DNA of 64,000 nt, taken from positions 372,001 through 436,000 of the forward strand of contig NZ_CP034447.1 of NCBI RefSeq assembly GCF_003952485.1, read 5' to 3'. Below the pieces are notes generated by a model, which did not search any database, was not told where the DNA came from, and saw only the letters and a list, made by a program, of their open reading frames with translations. The stretch comes from Mesorhizobium sp. M1E.F.Ca.ET.045.02.1.1. GTDB taxonomy: Bacteria > Pseudomonadota > Alphaproteobacteria > Rhizobiales > Rhizobiaceae. How positions within the stretch are numbered: position 1 is the stretch's first letter; every line of letters starts with the position of its first letter. Positions 9,607-18,719 of this stretch are shown piece after piece. A program made the translations under genes and the position numbers.

Positions 9607-9713
9607 TGTATTTTCCCTTTTCTAACGTATCGCGAGGGTGGCATGCGAAGCCGACATCCTGCATAAGAAGGCCAATTCTCACTTCTCACAAACAGAGAAT
9701 GTAGATCGGGGGC

Positions 9714-9728
9714 ATCTCGCCGGGAGAT
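9714..9728. promoter_or_regulatory. ATCT-N7-AGAT palindrome (candidate LysR operator)
   Basis: The sequence is ATCTCGCCGGGAGAT, of T-N11-A and ATC-N9-GAT form, within a slightly longer CATCTC/GAGATG repeat. It lies 108 bp upstream of the PotD-like gene start at 9606. The same pattern occurs at 12777, 22533 and 32209. Confidence 0.55.
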
Positions 9729-10164
9729 GGGGAAGCTTGCGAGCCGACCAAACACCCACGCAGGGAGTATTTTTTGCAGAGCCTTGCTGCAACTGGCGGT
9801 TAGGCAGTTCGAGTTTCTGGCTGGGTACTCAGGGAATGTGGTCAGCACTTACTAGTCAGGTAGTCCGCTGATCGTCTCGAACAGTTGACGAGACGTGCAA
9901 ACTGTCTCCGCTCGGTCGAGTGACGGATGGCCACGTAGTCACGCGTATCGTTCTGCTTCCGGTTAGTGCTGCCAATCGTATTGGGAACCTCCTTCCCGCT
10001 GACGGATGATGAGGCGGTGTCCAATGTGCGGTAGCGGTCACGCGGCAGAGTATCTGCCGCAAAGCCGAGGAAGCAGGATGTCAATCGCAAAGCAGTCCAG
10101 CTGCGAACTTCGACCACAGGGCTCCCCACCAAGTGAAGTCCAAAGTCACCAATCAACCCCAACC
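9729..10164. other. Intergenic stretch with no supported gene
   Basis: Short ORFs on both strands show no recognisable family. The segment separates the CoA-transferase/ammonia-lyase pair from the PotABCD-type operon. Confidence 0.35.
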
Positions 10165-11349
10165 TTAACAAGTTCGACTTGCACGGGAATCGTTTGCGCT
10201 AGTTGGTCGAGCGGTATTCGTGGAGGCGCCGAACTCTTTGCGCAAAGCCTCAGAATGGGCTCCCATGGCGGGAACGGGTCGCAACAGCGGAGCTTTTTCT
10301 CCGTCAAAGATCGCCGCGGGCGCAATCATTTCGATTACTCCCGACGGCGTTGCGACCGATAGCCGTCGCAGATGTGGATGTTTGGAGACGTGCTCTACTT
10401 GGTTGAGGCGTCCGTAGGCCAAACCTGCCGCCTCCAATTCGGTCATTGCTTCGTCGCTCGATAATTCGGCGAAGCGCTGGACAACAATCTCATCCAACGC
10501 CGCCCGGTTGCCGAGCCGCTTCATATTATCTGCAAAATCTGGACGGCGGGTAAGTTCAGGCTGCTTGAGAAACTTGGCGCAGAAGTTGGCCCATTCTCGG
10601 TCATTCTGGACGGAGAAAATGACGTCCTTCCCATCAGCGCAACGGTAGGCCCCATACGGCGCGAGAGAGGGGTGATTTACCCCCGCTCTCATCGTTTGGT
10701 AGGCACTGTAATCAAACTGCAGCACCGGAACGTTCATCCAGTCGGCCACGGCGTCAAAGAGCGAGACCTGAATCCCGGTTCCCCTGCCAGTGCGCTCACG
10801 TTGGAAAAGCGCTTGCAGGATCGCGCTGTGTGCAGTCATGCCGGCCGAGATGTCACAAACCGAAACGCCAACCCGCGCCGGCCCATGCTTCGTCCCCGTT
10901 ATGGCGCAAAGCCCTGTCTCTGCCTGCACGATAAGGTCGTATGCTTTCAAATGGGAATAAGCTCCAGCATCGCCAAACCCGGATATGTCGCAGGTTATCA
11001 AGCGAGGGAAGCGCTGACGAAGCTCGTCAGAACCAAAGCCGAACTTGTTGATACTGCTGGGCCTGAGATTTTGGATGAAAACATCGGCTCCAGCAACCAT
11101 AGCGTCAAGAATCGCGCGATCCTCGTCTGCCGTCAGGTCAAGGCAGATCGACTCCTTTCCGCGGTTTAGCCATACAAAATACGCGCTCTGGCCTTGCACA
11201 AGCTTGTCGTAATTTCTTGCGAAGTCACCATTGGGGCGTTCGACCTTAATAACACGCGCGCCGGCATCAGCAAGCCGCGACGAGGCATAGGGAGCCGCCA
11301 CCGCCTGCTCTACAGCAACAACAGTAATACCTTCGAGAGAACTGTTCAT
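10165..11349 (-). CDS. Family III CoA-transferase (CaiB/BaiF), possible mesaconate CoA-transferase
   Basis: Transfers CoA between carboxylic acids in the cytoplasm. The 394 residues fit the family; the nucleophilic Asp is expected at residue 166 in GVSVCDISAGM, and the N-terminal block (AAPYASSRLADAGARVIKVE) is typical. The start codon overlaps the stop of the methylaspartate ammonia-lyase gene (ATGA, 11346-11349), so the two are translationally coupled. Because the lyase produces mesaconate, mesaconate or a related C5 dicarboxylate is the best guess for the acceptor; this is inference from context. Formyl-CoA, succinyl-CoA and carnitine CoA-transferases belong to the same family. Confidence 0.88.
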   Translation of the reverse strand: MNSSLEGITVVAVEQAVAAPYASSRLADAGARVIKVERPNGDFARNYDKLVQGQSAYFVWLNRGKESICLDLTADEDRAILDAMVAGADVFIQNLRPSSINKFGFGSDELRQRFPRLITCDISGFGDAGAYSHLKAYDLIVQAETGLCAITGTKHGPARVGVSVCDISAGMTAHSAILQALFQRERTGRGTGIQVSLFDAVADWMNVPVLQFDYSAYQTMRAGVNHPSLAPYGAYRCADGKDVIFSVQNDREWANFCAKFLKQPELTRRPDFADNMKRLGNRAALDEIVVQRFAELSSDEAMTELEAAGLAYGRLNQVEHVSKHPHLRRLSVATPSGVIEMIAPAAIFDGEKAPLLRPVPAMGAHSEALRKEFGASTNTARPTSANDSRASRTC

Positions 11350-12629
11350 GCAGATTCCGCGTTGGCGTCCTGGACGTCGTTCCGGGAGCGTCGATAGTTG
11401 AGAGCGGCGAGCAGCCTGCTCTGCTCATTGCCGACAATAGAAATGCCTTCATCGACGCCCATCCCGGGCTTTGCCAGCATCATGTCAGCCTGTGTTGCCA
11501 CTGCCACGTTCGCCGAGGCTCTTGCCGACAAGTCGGTCTCGGTGCAGCTGCCGCCGACATACGCCCATACGCCGTGTTCTTTGCAGGCCAGAACGGCCCA
11601 GGCCGTGTCGGCGATCGAACCGACGTCAGGCATCTTGATTTGAACTACATGTGCTGCTTTCGCTTCGGCGAAACGCCGGATGTCGTCAAGGGTGTTGCAG
11701 TGTTCGTCGACTACCAGACGGGCGTCGGAGCCCCGGGCGTCGAGAAGGTCGACAATTTTCGCGTACTCGTTTAGTTGCGCATCGGTTGACCCGAAGTCTG
11801 CCGGGCACTCGACATGCAGTCGGAAGCCGGGCACGTCATCTGCAAGCCGCGCCATGAAGTCCGCGATTTTTCCGGCTTCAAGCCCAATTTCCAGACCGAT
11901 CCAGCCGTAGACGTCGAAGTGCAGGATAGGATGATACCCTGGCTCCCCGATTTCTGTTATCCGCCTCCCGACCCATTTCACGAACTCTCGGAATGTTGCT
12001 CCCGAGGGGCCGAACTTCTCCCGGGTGTTGATAAGCCCGTGCGGAAGCACATCGACGGACTTGAGGATCATCTTGTCGACGTTGATCTCCCTGGCATCTC
12101 CACTTTGGGCGTAGATGGGCACACGCCTCTCTGGCAGAGGCAGGGAAAACTCCGAGCAAATGACCTCGGCTAGGGTGGTCCGCGCAACGTGTGCGGCAGC
12201 ACCGAGCAGCGCTTGGCTCACGCCATACTCGATCGCAAGCGGAAGCCGCTTTCCATCGTGATAGGCAAGGACATCGTCGCACGCACCCAGAAAATTCGAC
12301 AAATCAGCGGATAAAAGTCGCGGAACAACGACAGATCTCGCGAGTGCTGCAATTGCGTCAGTCTGGAAAAGAGAGTCGCGACCGCCTGTGCCTGAATACT
12401 GAACACTCATCATGTCCCCCCAGACGATCGCATCGTCCGACAGGACAAGGCCAAGACTGACGGACCGGGAGGGCATTCGGATAGTTTCAAAGCCGGATGT
12501 CCGAGGTGCCCCTACATACCGGAAACCATCAGTGGCGACGCCTGCTCGAATCGCTGCTTGATCATCATAGAAAAAGCTACCATTTCCCGGCGCCAGGATA
12601 ACATCTCTTACTTTGAGAGCAGTTGCCAT
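11346..12629 (-). CDS. mal: Methylaspartate ammonia-lyase
   Basis: Enolase-superfamily enzyme (EC 4.3.1.2) that removes ammonia from threo-3-methyl-L-aspartate to give mesaconate. The 427 residues carry all key features in nearly the same positions as the Citrobacter/Clostridium enzymes: His197, Mg ligands Asp239 (HFDVYGWIG), Glu274 (HVECP) and Asp308 (VVDEHCNT), catalytic Lys332 (QIKMPDVG), and the GGSCTETDLSA and KPGMGVDEG blocks. No glutamate mutase gene (mutS/mutE type) is in the window, so methylaspartate may come from outside or from another route. First gene of a two-gene operon with the CoA-transferase, divergent from a LysR gene, with an operator-like palindrome between them. Confidence 0.93.
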   Translation of the reverse strand: MATALKVRDVILAPGNGSFFYDDQAAIRAGVATDGFRYVGAPRTSGFETIRMPSRSVSLGLVLSDDAIVWGDMMSVQYSGTGGRDSLFQTDAIAALARSVVVPRLLSADLSNFLGACDDVLAYHDGKRLPLAIEYGVSQALLGAAAHVARTTLAEVICSEFSLPLPERRVPIYAQSGDAREINVDKMILKSVDVLPHGLINTREKFGPSGATFREFVKWVGRRITEIGEPGYHPILHFDVYGWIGLEIGLEAGKIADFMARLADDVPGFRLHVECPADFGSTDAQLNEYAKIVDLLDARGSDARLVVDEHCNTLDDIRRFAEAKAAHVVQIKMPDVGSIADTAWAVLACKEHGVWAYVGGSCTETDLSARASANVAVATQADMMLAKPGMGVDEGISIVGNEQSRLLAALNYRRSRNDVQDANAESA

Positions 12630-12776
12630 GATAGCGCACCCAATTCTTCGACGTCGTTAATCAACTGTAGCGACTTCGAGGAAGCAGCGGTTCTGACGCG
12701 GCGGTGCCTCCCCCTTCGCGGTGCAGTATGCCCAGCGGGGCCGGATACACGCCAATATAAAATCGGCTTTCAAGCC

Positions 12777-12791
12777 ATCTCGTTTCGAGAT
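12777..12791. promoter_or_regulatory. ATCT-N7-AGAT palindrome between mal and the LysR gene
   Basis: ATCTCGTTTCGAGAT is a perfect 6-3-6 palindrome of T-N11-A form, 148 bp from the lyase start and 72 bp from the LysR start. A divergent LysR/target pair with a T-N11-A box between them is the standard arrangement for this regulator family, which makes this the reference site for the other copies. Confidence 0.65.
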
Positions 12792-12812
12792 AATGTCGAG
12801 GATAGCCGTTGA

Positions 12813-12827
12813 GAACCCAACGGGTTC
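12813..12827. promoter_or_regulatory. Second palindrome upstream of the LysR gene
   Basis: GAACCCAACGGGTTC is a perfect 6-3-6 inverted repeat centred 36 bp from the centre of the 12777 site and 36 bp before the LysR start. It could be a second regulator half-site or an autoregulatory operator; its sequence differs from the ATCT/AGAT type. Confidence 0.4.
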
Positions 12828-12863
12828 GGAACGTCACGAACAGCGGCTCCCCCAAGGGACACC

Positions 12864-13805
12864 ATGGAACTGAGACAACTGAAATATTTCGTCGGCGTGG
12901 TGGATGCGGGTAGTTTCACCAAAGCTGCAGAACAATTGAACGTGGCACAGAGTGCGCTCAGTCACCATGTCCGACAGATGGAGGAAGCTTTCGGCACGCA
13001 GCTCCTGGTCCGCGAAAGAACCGGAGTGACGGCTACGACCGCCGGGACGAAACTTTTAGACCACGCACGCATGATCTTGCGCCAAGTCAAACTCGCCGAA
13101 GAGGAATTGACGAGCAAAGCGAAATCACCTGCCGGCGAAGTGACGATCGGGATACCGTCCGGTGCAGCGCGCGTCATGGTGACGGAACTCCTTGCGTTGG
13201 CCAGAGAACGCCTTCCGAAGGTTTCCCTCAAGATTGTCGAAGGGATGAGCGGGTTTATCGAAGAGTGGATGACTGCCGGTCGCTTCAATCTCGCGATCCT
13301 CTATAAGAACGGCGAGAGTATCGGCAACTCGACAGTGCTGGCCCGAGAAGAATTTTGCCTTGTGGTGCCTCCGAACCAGCCACCATTCGAAGACACGATC
13401 CGCCTGTGTGACCTGCATTTCTATCCCTTGGCTGTGCCGATGGGCGCCAACAACGTTCGCCGTTCCGTGGCGGACGTCGTGGCGCAGCACGGATGCACGC
13501 TGGATGTGCGATTTGAAGTCGATTCTCTGTCGACTATTGTCAGTATGGTGATGGATGGAAAAGCATATTCGATCTTGACCCCTTCGGCCATACAACGTGA
13601 GGTCTCTCTCGACCAAGTTCGAACTGTGCGAGTTGTCGATCCGGTGATTACCCGATCTGTAGTTCTCGCAGTGAATCCTAGGGACGAGCGGTCAGTGGAA
13701 GTCGCCGCAGTACGCACACTCATTCCCGAAGTTGTGCACCAGCTAGCTCAGAGCGGCAGATGGCCTTTGATTCTTCCGGCAGTTGAGCCGGCGCTCCACT
13801 CGTAA
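12864..13805 (+). CDS. LysR-family transcriptional regulator
   Basis: DNA-binding regulator of 313 residues. The N-terminal winged helix-turn-helix (MELRQLKYFVGVVDAGSFTK through LNVAQSALSHHVRQME) is canonical, followed by a periplasmic-binding-like effector domain. The style of the N-terminus resembles Nac/CatM-like members. AAGGGA precedes the ATG. It is transcribed away from the methylaspartate ammonia-lyase operon and probably controls it and itself. Recurrence of its candidate operator at other promoters suggests a wider regulon. The effector is unknown; mesaconate, methylaspartate or a CoA-pathway intermediate are guesses. Confidence 0.92.
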   Translation: MELRQLKYFVGVVDAGSFTKAAEQLNVAQSALSHHVRQMEEAFGTQLLVRERTGVTATTAGTKLLDHARMILRQVKLAEEELTSKAKSPAGEVTIGIPSGAARVMVTELLALARERLPKVSLKIVEGMSGFIEEWMTAGRFNLAILYKNGESIGNSTVLAREEFCLVVPPNQPPFEDTIRLCDLHFYPLAVPMGANNVRRSVADVVAQHGCTLDVRFEVDSLSTIVSMVMDGKAYSILTPSAIQREVSLDQVRTVRVVDPVITRSVVLAVNPRDERSVEVAAVRTLIPEVVHQLAQSGRWPLILPAVEPALHS

Positions 13806-13819
13806 CTGACTAAGCCTTG

Positions 13820-15158
13820 TGATCTTGCCCCCAGTTTCTATCCAGTTTTGAGTTCGTTTCCGGCGTGGGTTGTGCCCTGCTGGGCGGGTGAAGCGACGGG
13901 CGCTGGCCCGGAGCCTTTGGCATAGCGCAGCGCGAGCGACCGTCGCGGATTGAAGGTGCTGGCGAACTCTGCCGGGGTCTGCCAGGCGATTTGGGAGTGC
14001 GGCCGCGCGGTGTTGTAGTCGGCGTGCCACAGGGCGATGGCTACGCGCGCCTGAGCCAGCGAGGTGAACAGCGTCTCGTTGAGCAGTTCATCGCGCAGTC
14101 GGCCGTTGAAGCTCTCGATGAAGCCATTCTGCATCGGCTTGCCGGGCGCAATGTAATGCCATTCGACGCGGTTCTGATCCGCCCAGGCGAGGATGGCGTT
14201 CGAGGTGAACTCGCTGCCATTGTCGCTGACGATCATCCTGGGCCGGCCGCGCTCGGTGATGAGCCGGTCCAATTCGCGGGCAACCCGCATGCCCGAGAGA
14301 GACGTATCAACGACGAGTGACAGGCACTCTCTCGTGCAGTCGTCGACGACGGCCAGGATGCGGAAGCGGCGCCCGTCGGTGAGCTGGTCCGATACGAAGT
14401 CGAGCGACCAGCGCTCGTCGGGCCTCAGCGGCACCAGCATCGGCGCCCTGGTCCCGATCGCCCGCTTGCGGCCGCCACGGCGGCGAACGGCGAGCTTCTC
14501 CTCCCGATAGAGCCGGAACAGCTTCTTGTGGTTCACGACCAGGCCCTCCCGCCTCAGCATCACGAGAAGACGCCGGTAGCCGAACCGGCGACGCTCCTGC
14601 GCGATCGCCTTCATCGGCTCGCGAACCTCGCGGTCGTCCGGCCTGCTGGTCTCGTAGCGAACCGTCATGCGGCAACAGCCGATGGCTTTACACGCCCGCC
14701 GTTCCTCATGCCGAGGAGCCGCCTTGACATGTCGACTCTCGAGACACACGACAGGGAAGCCCACGTCGACCAGGTGTCCGCCGATCCACTCCGATGTCGC
14801 ACCGGCTTCTAAGCCAACGCGGACGAGATCGTCCCGCCATCGCTGAAGTGCAGCCGTCACAGCATCCGGGTCACCGAGCACCTTCCCCTGCCACAGCATC
14901 TCGCCGGTCTCGGCGATAACGCAAATGGCTACCGCGTCGAGTGAAGTATCCAGTCCCGCATGAACGCTCATGCCGATCTCCTCTTGCCAGGTCGGTTCTG
15001 AGCATCAGACAAACGTCATGATCCGAAAAGGGGCCAGACGTTCAGGGAGCTGAACCGAACACCCCATCTCTTCAGAGAAGCGGCTACGTTTCATGTCCTG
15101 GTCCTCTCGATGGGCCAGAACGAACTTCAAACCGGATTAGATCAGAGGGGCAAGGTAA
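13820..15158 (-). mobile_element. IS3-family element with its centre replaced by IS110 sequence
   Basis: Both ends match the intact IS3 copy at 54687-55959 (inner terminal words TTGCCCC). On the plus strand the IS3 sequence is shared from 13820 to 14704 and from 15068 to 15158. The 363 bp from 14705 to 15067 instead encode the start of an IS110-type transposase with its 5' leader, and the IS3 orfA is gone. Flanking tetranucleotides (CTTG and CTAG) differ at one position, so a clean target duplication is not seen. Confidence 0.8.
13838..14971 (-). CDS. Chimeric transposase ORF: IS110 N-terminus fused to IS3 OrfB
   Basis: A single open frame of 377 residues. Residues 1 to about 92 ([16 protein letters not shown] through [11 protein letters not shown]) are the start of an IS110 DEDD transposase; from [11 protein letters not shown] onward it is IS3 OrfB with its rve/DDE integrase domain intact ([17 protein letters not shown] and [11 protein letters not shown] carrying Asp, Asp, Glu). 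The join falls in GAACGGCGGG, where the sequence becomes the same as the copy at 54705-55634. The IS3 part lacks OrfA, which normally supplies the DNA-binding domain, and the IS110 part lacks its later catalytic residues and Tnp_20 domain. Activity is doubtful, but the frame is unbroken. Confidence 0.85.
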   Translation of the reverse strand: MSVHAGLDTSLDAVAICVIAETGEMLWQGKVLGDPDAVTAALQRWRDDLVRVGLEAGATSEWIGGHLVDVGFPVVCLESRHVKAAPRHEERRACKAIGCCRMTVRYETSRPDDREVREPMKAIAQERRRFGYRRLLVMLRREGLVVNHKKLFRLYREEKLAVRRRGGRKRAIGTRAPMLVPLRPDERWSLDFVSDQLTDGRRFRILAVVDDCTRECLSLVVDTSLSGMRVARELDRLITERGRPRMIVSDNGSEFTSNAILAWADQNRVEWHYIAPGKPMQNGFIESFNGRLRDELLNETLFTSLAQARVAIALWHADYNTARPHSQIAWQTPAEFASTFNPRRSLALRYAKGSGPAPVASPAQQGTTHAGNELKTG

Positions 15159-15217
15159 CTAGCTCTTCGGCCCAAGGCGCTACCGCTTCGTCTGACGCAA
15201 GAATCTAATCAGCGATG

Positions 15218-16411
15218 TCAGCTTCTCCTTCTGCCTGCTCGACTATCGGGTAGGCGGTTCTTCCAAGGTCTGGCTTCCTCGATATCGCGTGCGACGCGAA
15301 CCAGAGTGGCTTCGTCACCAAAGCGACCGACGATCTGAATTCCAATTGGTAGCCCAGCGGTGCTTTGTGCCACAGGTAGAGACACAGAAGGTTGTCCAGT
15401 GACATTGAATACGCCAGTGTACTGATAGAGCGCGGCATCCGCTTCCTTGAATTCCTCCGCGGAGAGCGTAGGGTTGATCGTACTGAAGATGCCGCCATGC
15501 GGCAGGGCCACCATTGGCATCGTTGGCGTAAGCAGGATATCATAAGGATCGACTGCCTCGCCGACGCGGAACCGCAGCCTCCTCAAGACCTCTTCGATGT
15601 CGCCTGAAGGACGCTGCGAACTCCGGCCGTATTCATAGATCTTCAGATTGATTGGCTCCAAAGTCTCCGCGTTGATCTCGCGACCAATAGTCTGCGCGGC
15701 TTCTTCGAGTGAAATGGCGAAATAACTTGACCCGGCGAGCATGACTCGCGTGTACTCACGGGACGCATATGGTGGCTCAACTTCGGTCACAAGGTGGCCC
15801 ATTTCTTCGAGAAGTGAGGCAGTCGACTCCACTGCGCTCACAACTTCCGGATCGAGATCGACCGTACCCCACTTGGTTCTTGCCAGCCCTACCCGCAATT
15901 TGCCGGTGGGTCGCGAAAGCTCTTCTCTATAGGGACGGTTGGGCTGTACGATTATAAATGGGTCGCCCGGATGGGGACCTGAAAAGACGTCCAGGGCAGC
16001 CGCCATATCGCGGACCGTCCGGCATACAACAAACTGCCGACTTCGACCAAACGACGCGTCCCTGGTTCGCCCAATGGTTCGGAGTCCGGCCTTCTGGGCG
16101 CGACGGAAGAAATAGCTGTCGGTATCGGCACGGCAGCCCTTGAACAGACGGCTCCCTCTCTCTTGCAGGCGGCCAGTTTCGGTGGCTCCAACATCCTTGC
16201 GAAAGAACGGTACGCCATGGAAAATTCCTTCGTCCGCACCGGTAACAGTCTCGGCATCTGCATAGAATTCGATCACGGCGTTGATCCGCGAATTGACCTC
16301 GTCATGGGCCTCCCGAGCTAACCGCGTCAACTCTAAGGGCGATACTTCCCCTCTCCGCACAAGAGAGGCCAAACCGGTGGCATCATATTCTGTGTACTCG
16401 CTCAAAGTCAT
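15218..16411 (-). pseudogene. Amidase-family protein with catalytic core deleted in frame
   Basis: Amidase-signature protein, homologous over its whole length to the intact amidase at 30580-32004 except for about 82 missing residues after GRT. The missing segment carries the GGSSGG loop (cis-Ser) and the DGGGSTRIP loop (nucleophilic Ser); only the Lys of the Ser-Ser-Lys triad survives (in PFFRKDVGAT). The frame continues without a stop for about 398 residues from ATG 16411 (an alternative ATG is at 16435). It cannot be a normal amidase; it may be a pseudogene or a non-catalytic binding protein. It follows the Dpp-type ATPase gene by about 245 bp on the same strand. Confidence 0.85.
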
Positions 16412-16655
16412 CCTAGTTTCCCTCAGCGGCTTCATATCGAAGACTCAAGTTATTTGTACTTCAGGCTAAATCGCGGTCGAGGGAGAACACGGTCTGGCCT
16501 GACGGTGAAACCGCCCCGCAAGCTGCCCAAACTGCTTGCGTTTCTGCGGATCCGACGCCCGGCTCGTCCGCGGGACAGGTATTGATTGGAGGTTCACTGG
16601 GAAACGTGCTCAACGAGCTGGCCGCTCTTTTGAAGCGTTTGTCCTTTGGCATACT

Positions 16656-18719
16656 TCATGAGAGGGTCGCGACCGAGGGGGCACTTTGCACCGAACGCCT
16701 CGTGCTAGCACCGCCCTTGTTTTGTAGCTGAATGCGCATGAGATCTTTCGCACTGATGTGGCAACGGATGAAGTGGCCGGGCTCGGCCTCGGTAACTGGC
16801 GGCTCGGACACCTCGCAGATCCCGCCAATCTTTCGCGGGCATCTGCTTTGGAAGACGCACCCGGGCGGCGGGTTGGCGGCGGAGGGACTCTCGCCGGTGA
16901 GGCGGATACGGTTGGTTTGAGTGCCTCCTATGCTCGGGACAGCGGAAAGAAGCGCCTCGGTATATGGATGGTTTGGCCCTCCGAATACACGCTCAGATGG
17001 TCCCATCTCCATAACTCGGCCCAGATAAAGGACCGCAATCCGGTCTGAGAGGTATCGCACGACCCCTAGGTCGTGGGAGATGAACACGTAACTTACCGCC
17101 CGGGCTGCTTGAAGCTCAGTGAGAAGGTTGAGGATTGCTGCCTGGACCGAAACGTCAAGCGCAGAAGTAGGCTCGTCGCAGACTACGACGCGAGGATCGC
17201 CAGCGAAGCTTCTCGCTATGGCCACGCGCTGCTTGAGCCCCCCAGAAAGTTGCCTCGGGCGCAAAGTTAGATGTCGAGGCGACAATCGGACCGCCTCAAC
17301 AAGATTGTCGAGACGCTTAGCCAAGTCGGTTCCCCGAAAGCCTCCGAGCCTGCGCAGTGCGCGACCAATGATACGTGCGACGGAGTGGGAGCGGTTCAAG
17401 GCCGAGTCTGGGTTTTGGAACACGATCTGCACCGCCTTTACCTCGTCCTCCCGTCGCCGCTCGAGACTACCGGCGAGGGGTCTGCCGTCGAGCTCAATGC
17501 TTCCGCCGGGGTCGGGCGGTACCAAGCCCAGGAGCATTCGGGCGAGCGTGGTTTTGCCCGAGCCCGACTCACCAACCAGGCCGAGTGTTTCGCCTGCCTG
17601 CAAGCTTAGTGAAACGTCGGTTACCACTCGGATGGCATGGTTTCCTTGACCGTAGGTCTTCGAGAGATTGCTAACCCGAAGTATCTGCGCGGCTTCGGAT
17701 GGAGGCTTCGGAAGTACGTCGCCAGCCTCTATGCTGGGCGGAAGGTTAGCCGCCCGATCCGGGTAGTGGCAACGCACGAGCCGGCCGCCGCAGTCCTGTA
17801 GTTCAGGGATTTCTGCGCGACAGCGGCCGTCGGCGAGAGGACAACGCTTGACAAAGGGACAGCCGGAAAGCTGCGCGCCGGGCGGAGGTAGGAAGCCCGG
17901 AATAGACTCAAGCAGCCCATGAGTTTTTGTCTGCCCAGCATGCGGCATGCAACGCAGAAGTGCGACAGTGTAGGGATGACTCGGTGAACCGAATATGTCG
18001 CGTGCAGGCCCTTCCTCCACAAGCATCCCGGCATAAAGGACCCCAACCCGGTCACACATTTTAGCCACTACCGCGAGATTGTGGCTGATGAATAGGATGG
18101 AGGCGCCGATTTCATTCCGCAGATCAGCGACAAGGTCGAGCACCTCGGCTTCTACGGTGACGTCAAGACCGGTGGTCGGCTCGTCAAGAATCAGCATTGT
18201 CGGATCGTTTGCCAGAGCCATGGCGATCGCGACTCGCTGCTGCATCCCGCCTGAAAGCTGATGAGGATAGCGCTGCATCACTGAATCAGGATCGGCGATC
18301 CGCACCTTCTTCAGCATTTCGACCGCGCGAGGTTCGCGCTCTGCCGGCGGTACCCCCATCACTTCAAACACCTCCGCTAGCTGGCGGCCCACCTTTAGCG
18401 AAGGATTGAGTGCTTTACCGGGATCTTGGTAGACCATCGAGACCTTTTTTGCGCGCAGGCTCCGAAGCGCTTCAGGCCCAAGCTGCATGACATCAGCACC
18501 GTCGAGGTTGACCGATCCGCCGGTAATCTTGCCGTTACGCGGAAGATAGCGCACAACAGTGAGTGCCACCGTGGATTTGCCACAGCCGCTTTCGCCGACT
18601 AGCCCGTAAGCCTCTCCCGGTGCAATTTGCAAACTGACGTCGCGCACCACGGCGTGCTCCCGCTCCCCAGACCGGTACCCGACAGAGAGGCGATCCAGGG
18701 AGAGAGTCGGTTTAGTCAT
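16656..18719 (-). CDS. Fused Dpp/Opp ABC transporter ATPase (DppD-DppF in one chain)
   Basis: A 687-residue protein with two complete ABC modules. Module 1 has Walker A GESGCGKST (about 42-50), signature LSGGMQQR and Walker B LILDEPTTGLD; module 2 has GESGSGKTT, LSGGLKQR and VVCDEPTSALD. Each is followed by the cysteine-containing oligopeptide-transporter C-terminal region (FVKRCPLADGRC and FQSRCPRKIGGIC). Fusion of the D and F subunits is common in Hyphomicrobiales. A strong AAGGAG precedes the ATG, and the gene overlaps the end of the upstream permease by 8 bp. Confidence 0.93.
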   Translation of the reverse strand: MTKPTLSLDRLSVGYRSGEREHAVVRDVSLQIAPGEAYGLVGESGCGKSTVALTVVRYLPRNGKITGGSVNLDGADVMQLGPEALRSLRAKKVSMVYQDPGKALNPSLKVGRQLAEVFEVMGVPPAEREPRAVEMLKKVRIADPDSVMQRYPHQLSGGMQQRVAIAMALANDPTMLILDEPTTGLDVTVEAEVLDLVADLRNEIGASILFISHNLAVVAKMCDRVGVLYAGMLVEEGPARDIFGSPSHPYTVALLRCMPHAGQTKTHGLLESIPGFLPPPGAQLSGCPFVKRCPLADGRCRAEIPELQDCGGRLVRCHYPDRAANLPPSIEAGDVLPKPPSEAAQILRVSNLSKTYGQGNHAIRVVTDVSLSLQAGETLGLVGESGSGKTTLARMLLGLVPPDPGGSIELDGRPLAGSLERRREDEVKAVQIVFQNPDSALNRSHSVARIIGRALRRLGGFRGTDLAKRLDNLVEAVRLSPRHLTLRPRQLSGGLKQRVAIARSFAGDPRVVVCDEPTSALDVSVQAAILNLLTELQAARAVSYVFISHDLGVVRYLSDRIAVLYLGRVMEMGPSERVFGGPNHPYTEALLSAVPSIGGTQTNRIRLTGESPSAANPPPGCVFQSRCPRKIGGICEVSEPPVTEAEPGHFIRCHISAKDLMRIQLQNKGGASTRRSVQSAPSVATLS

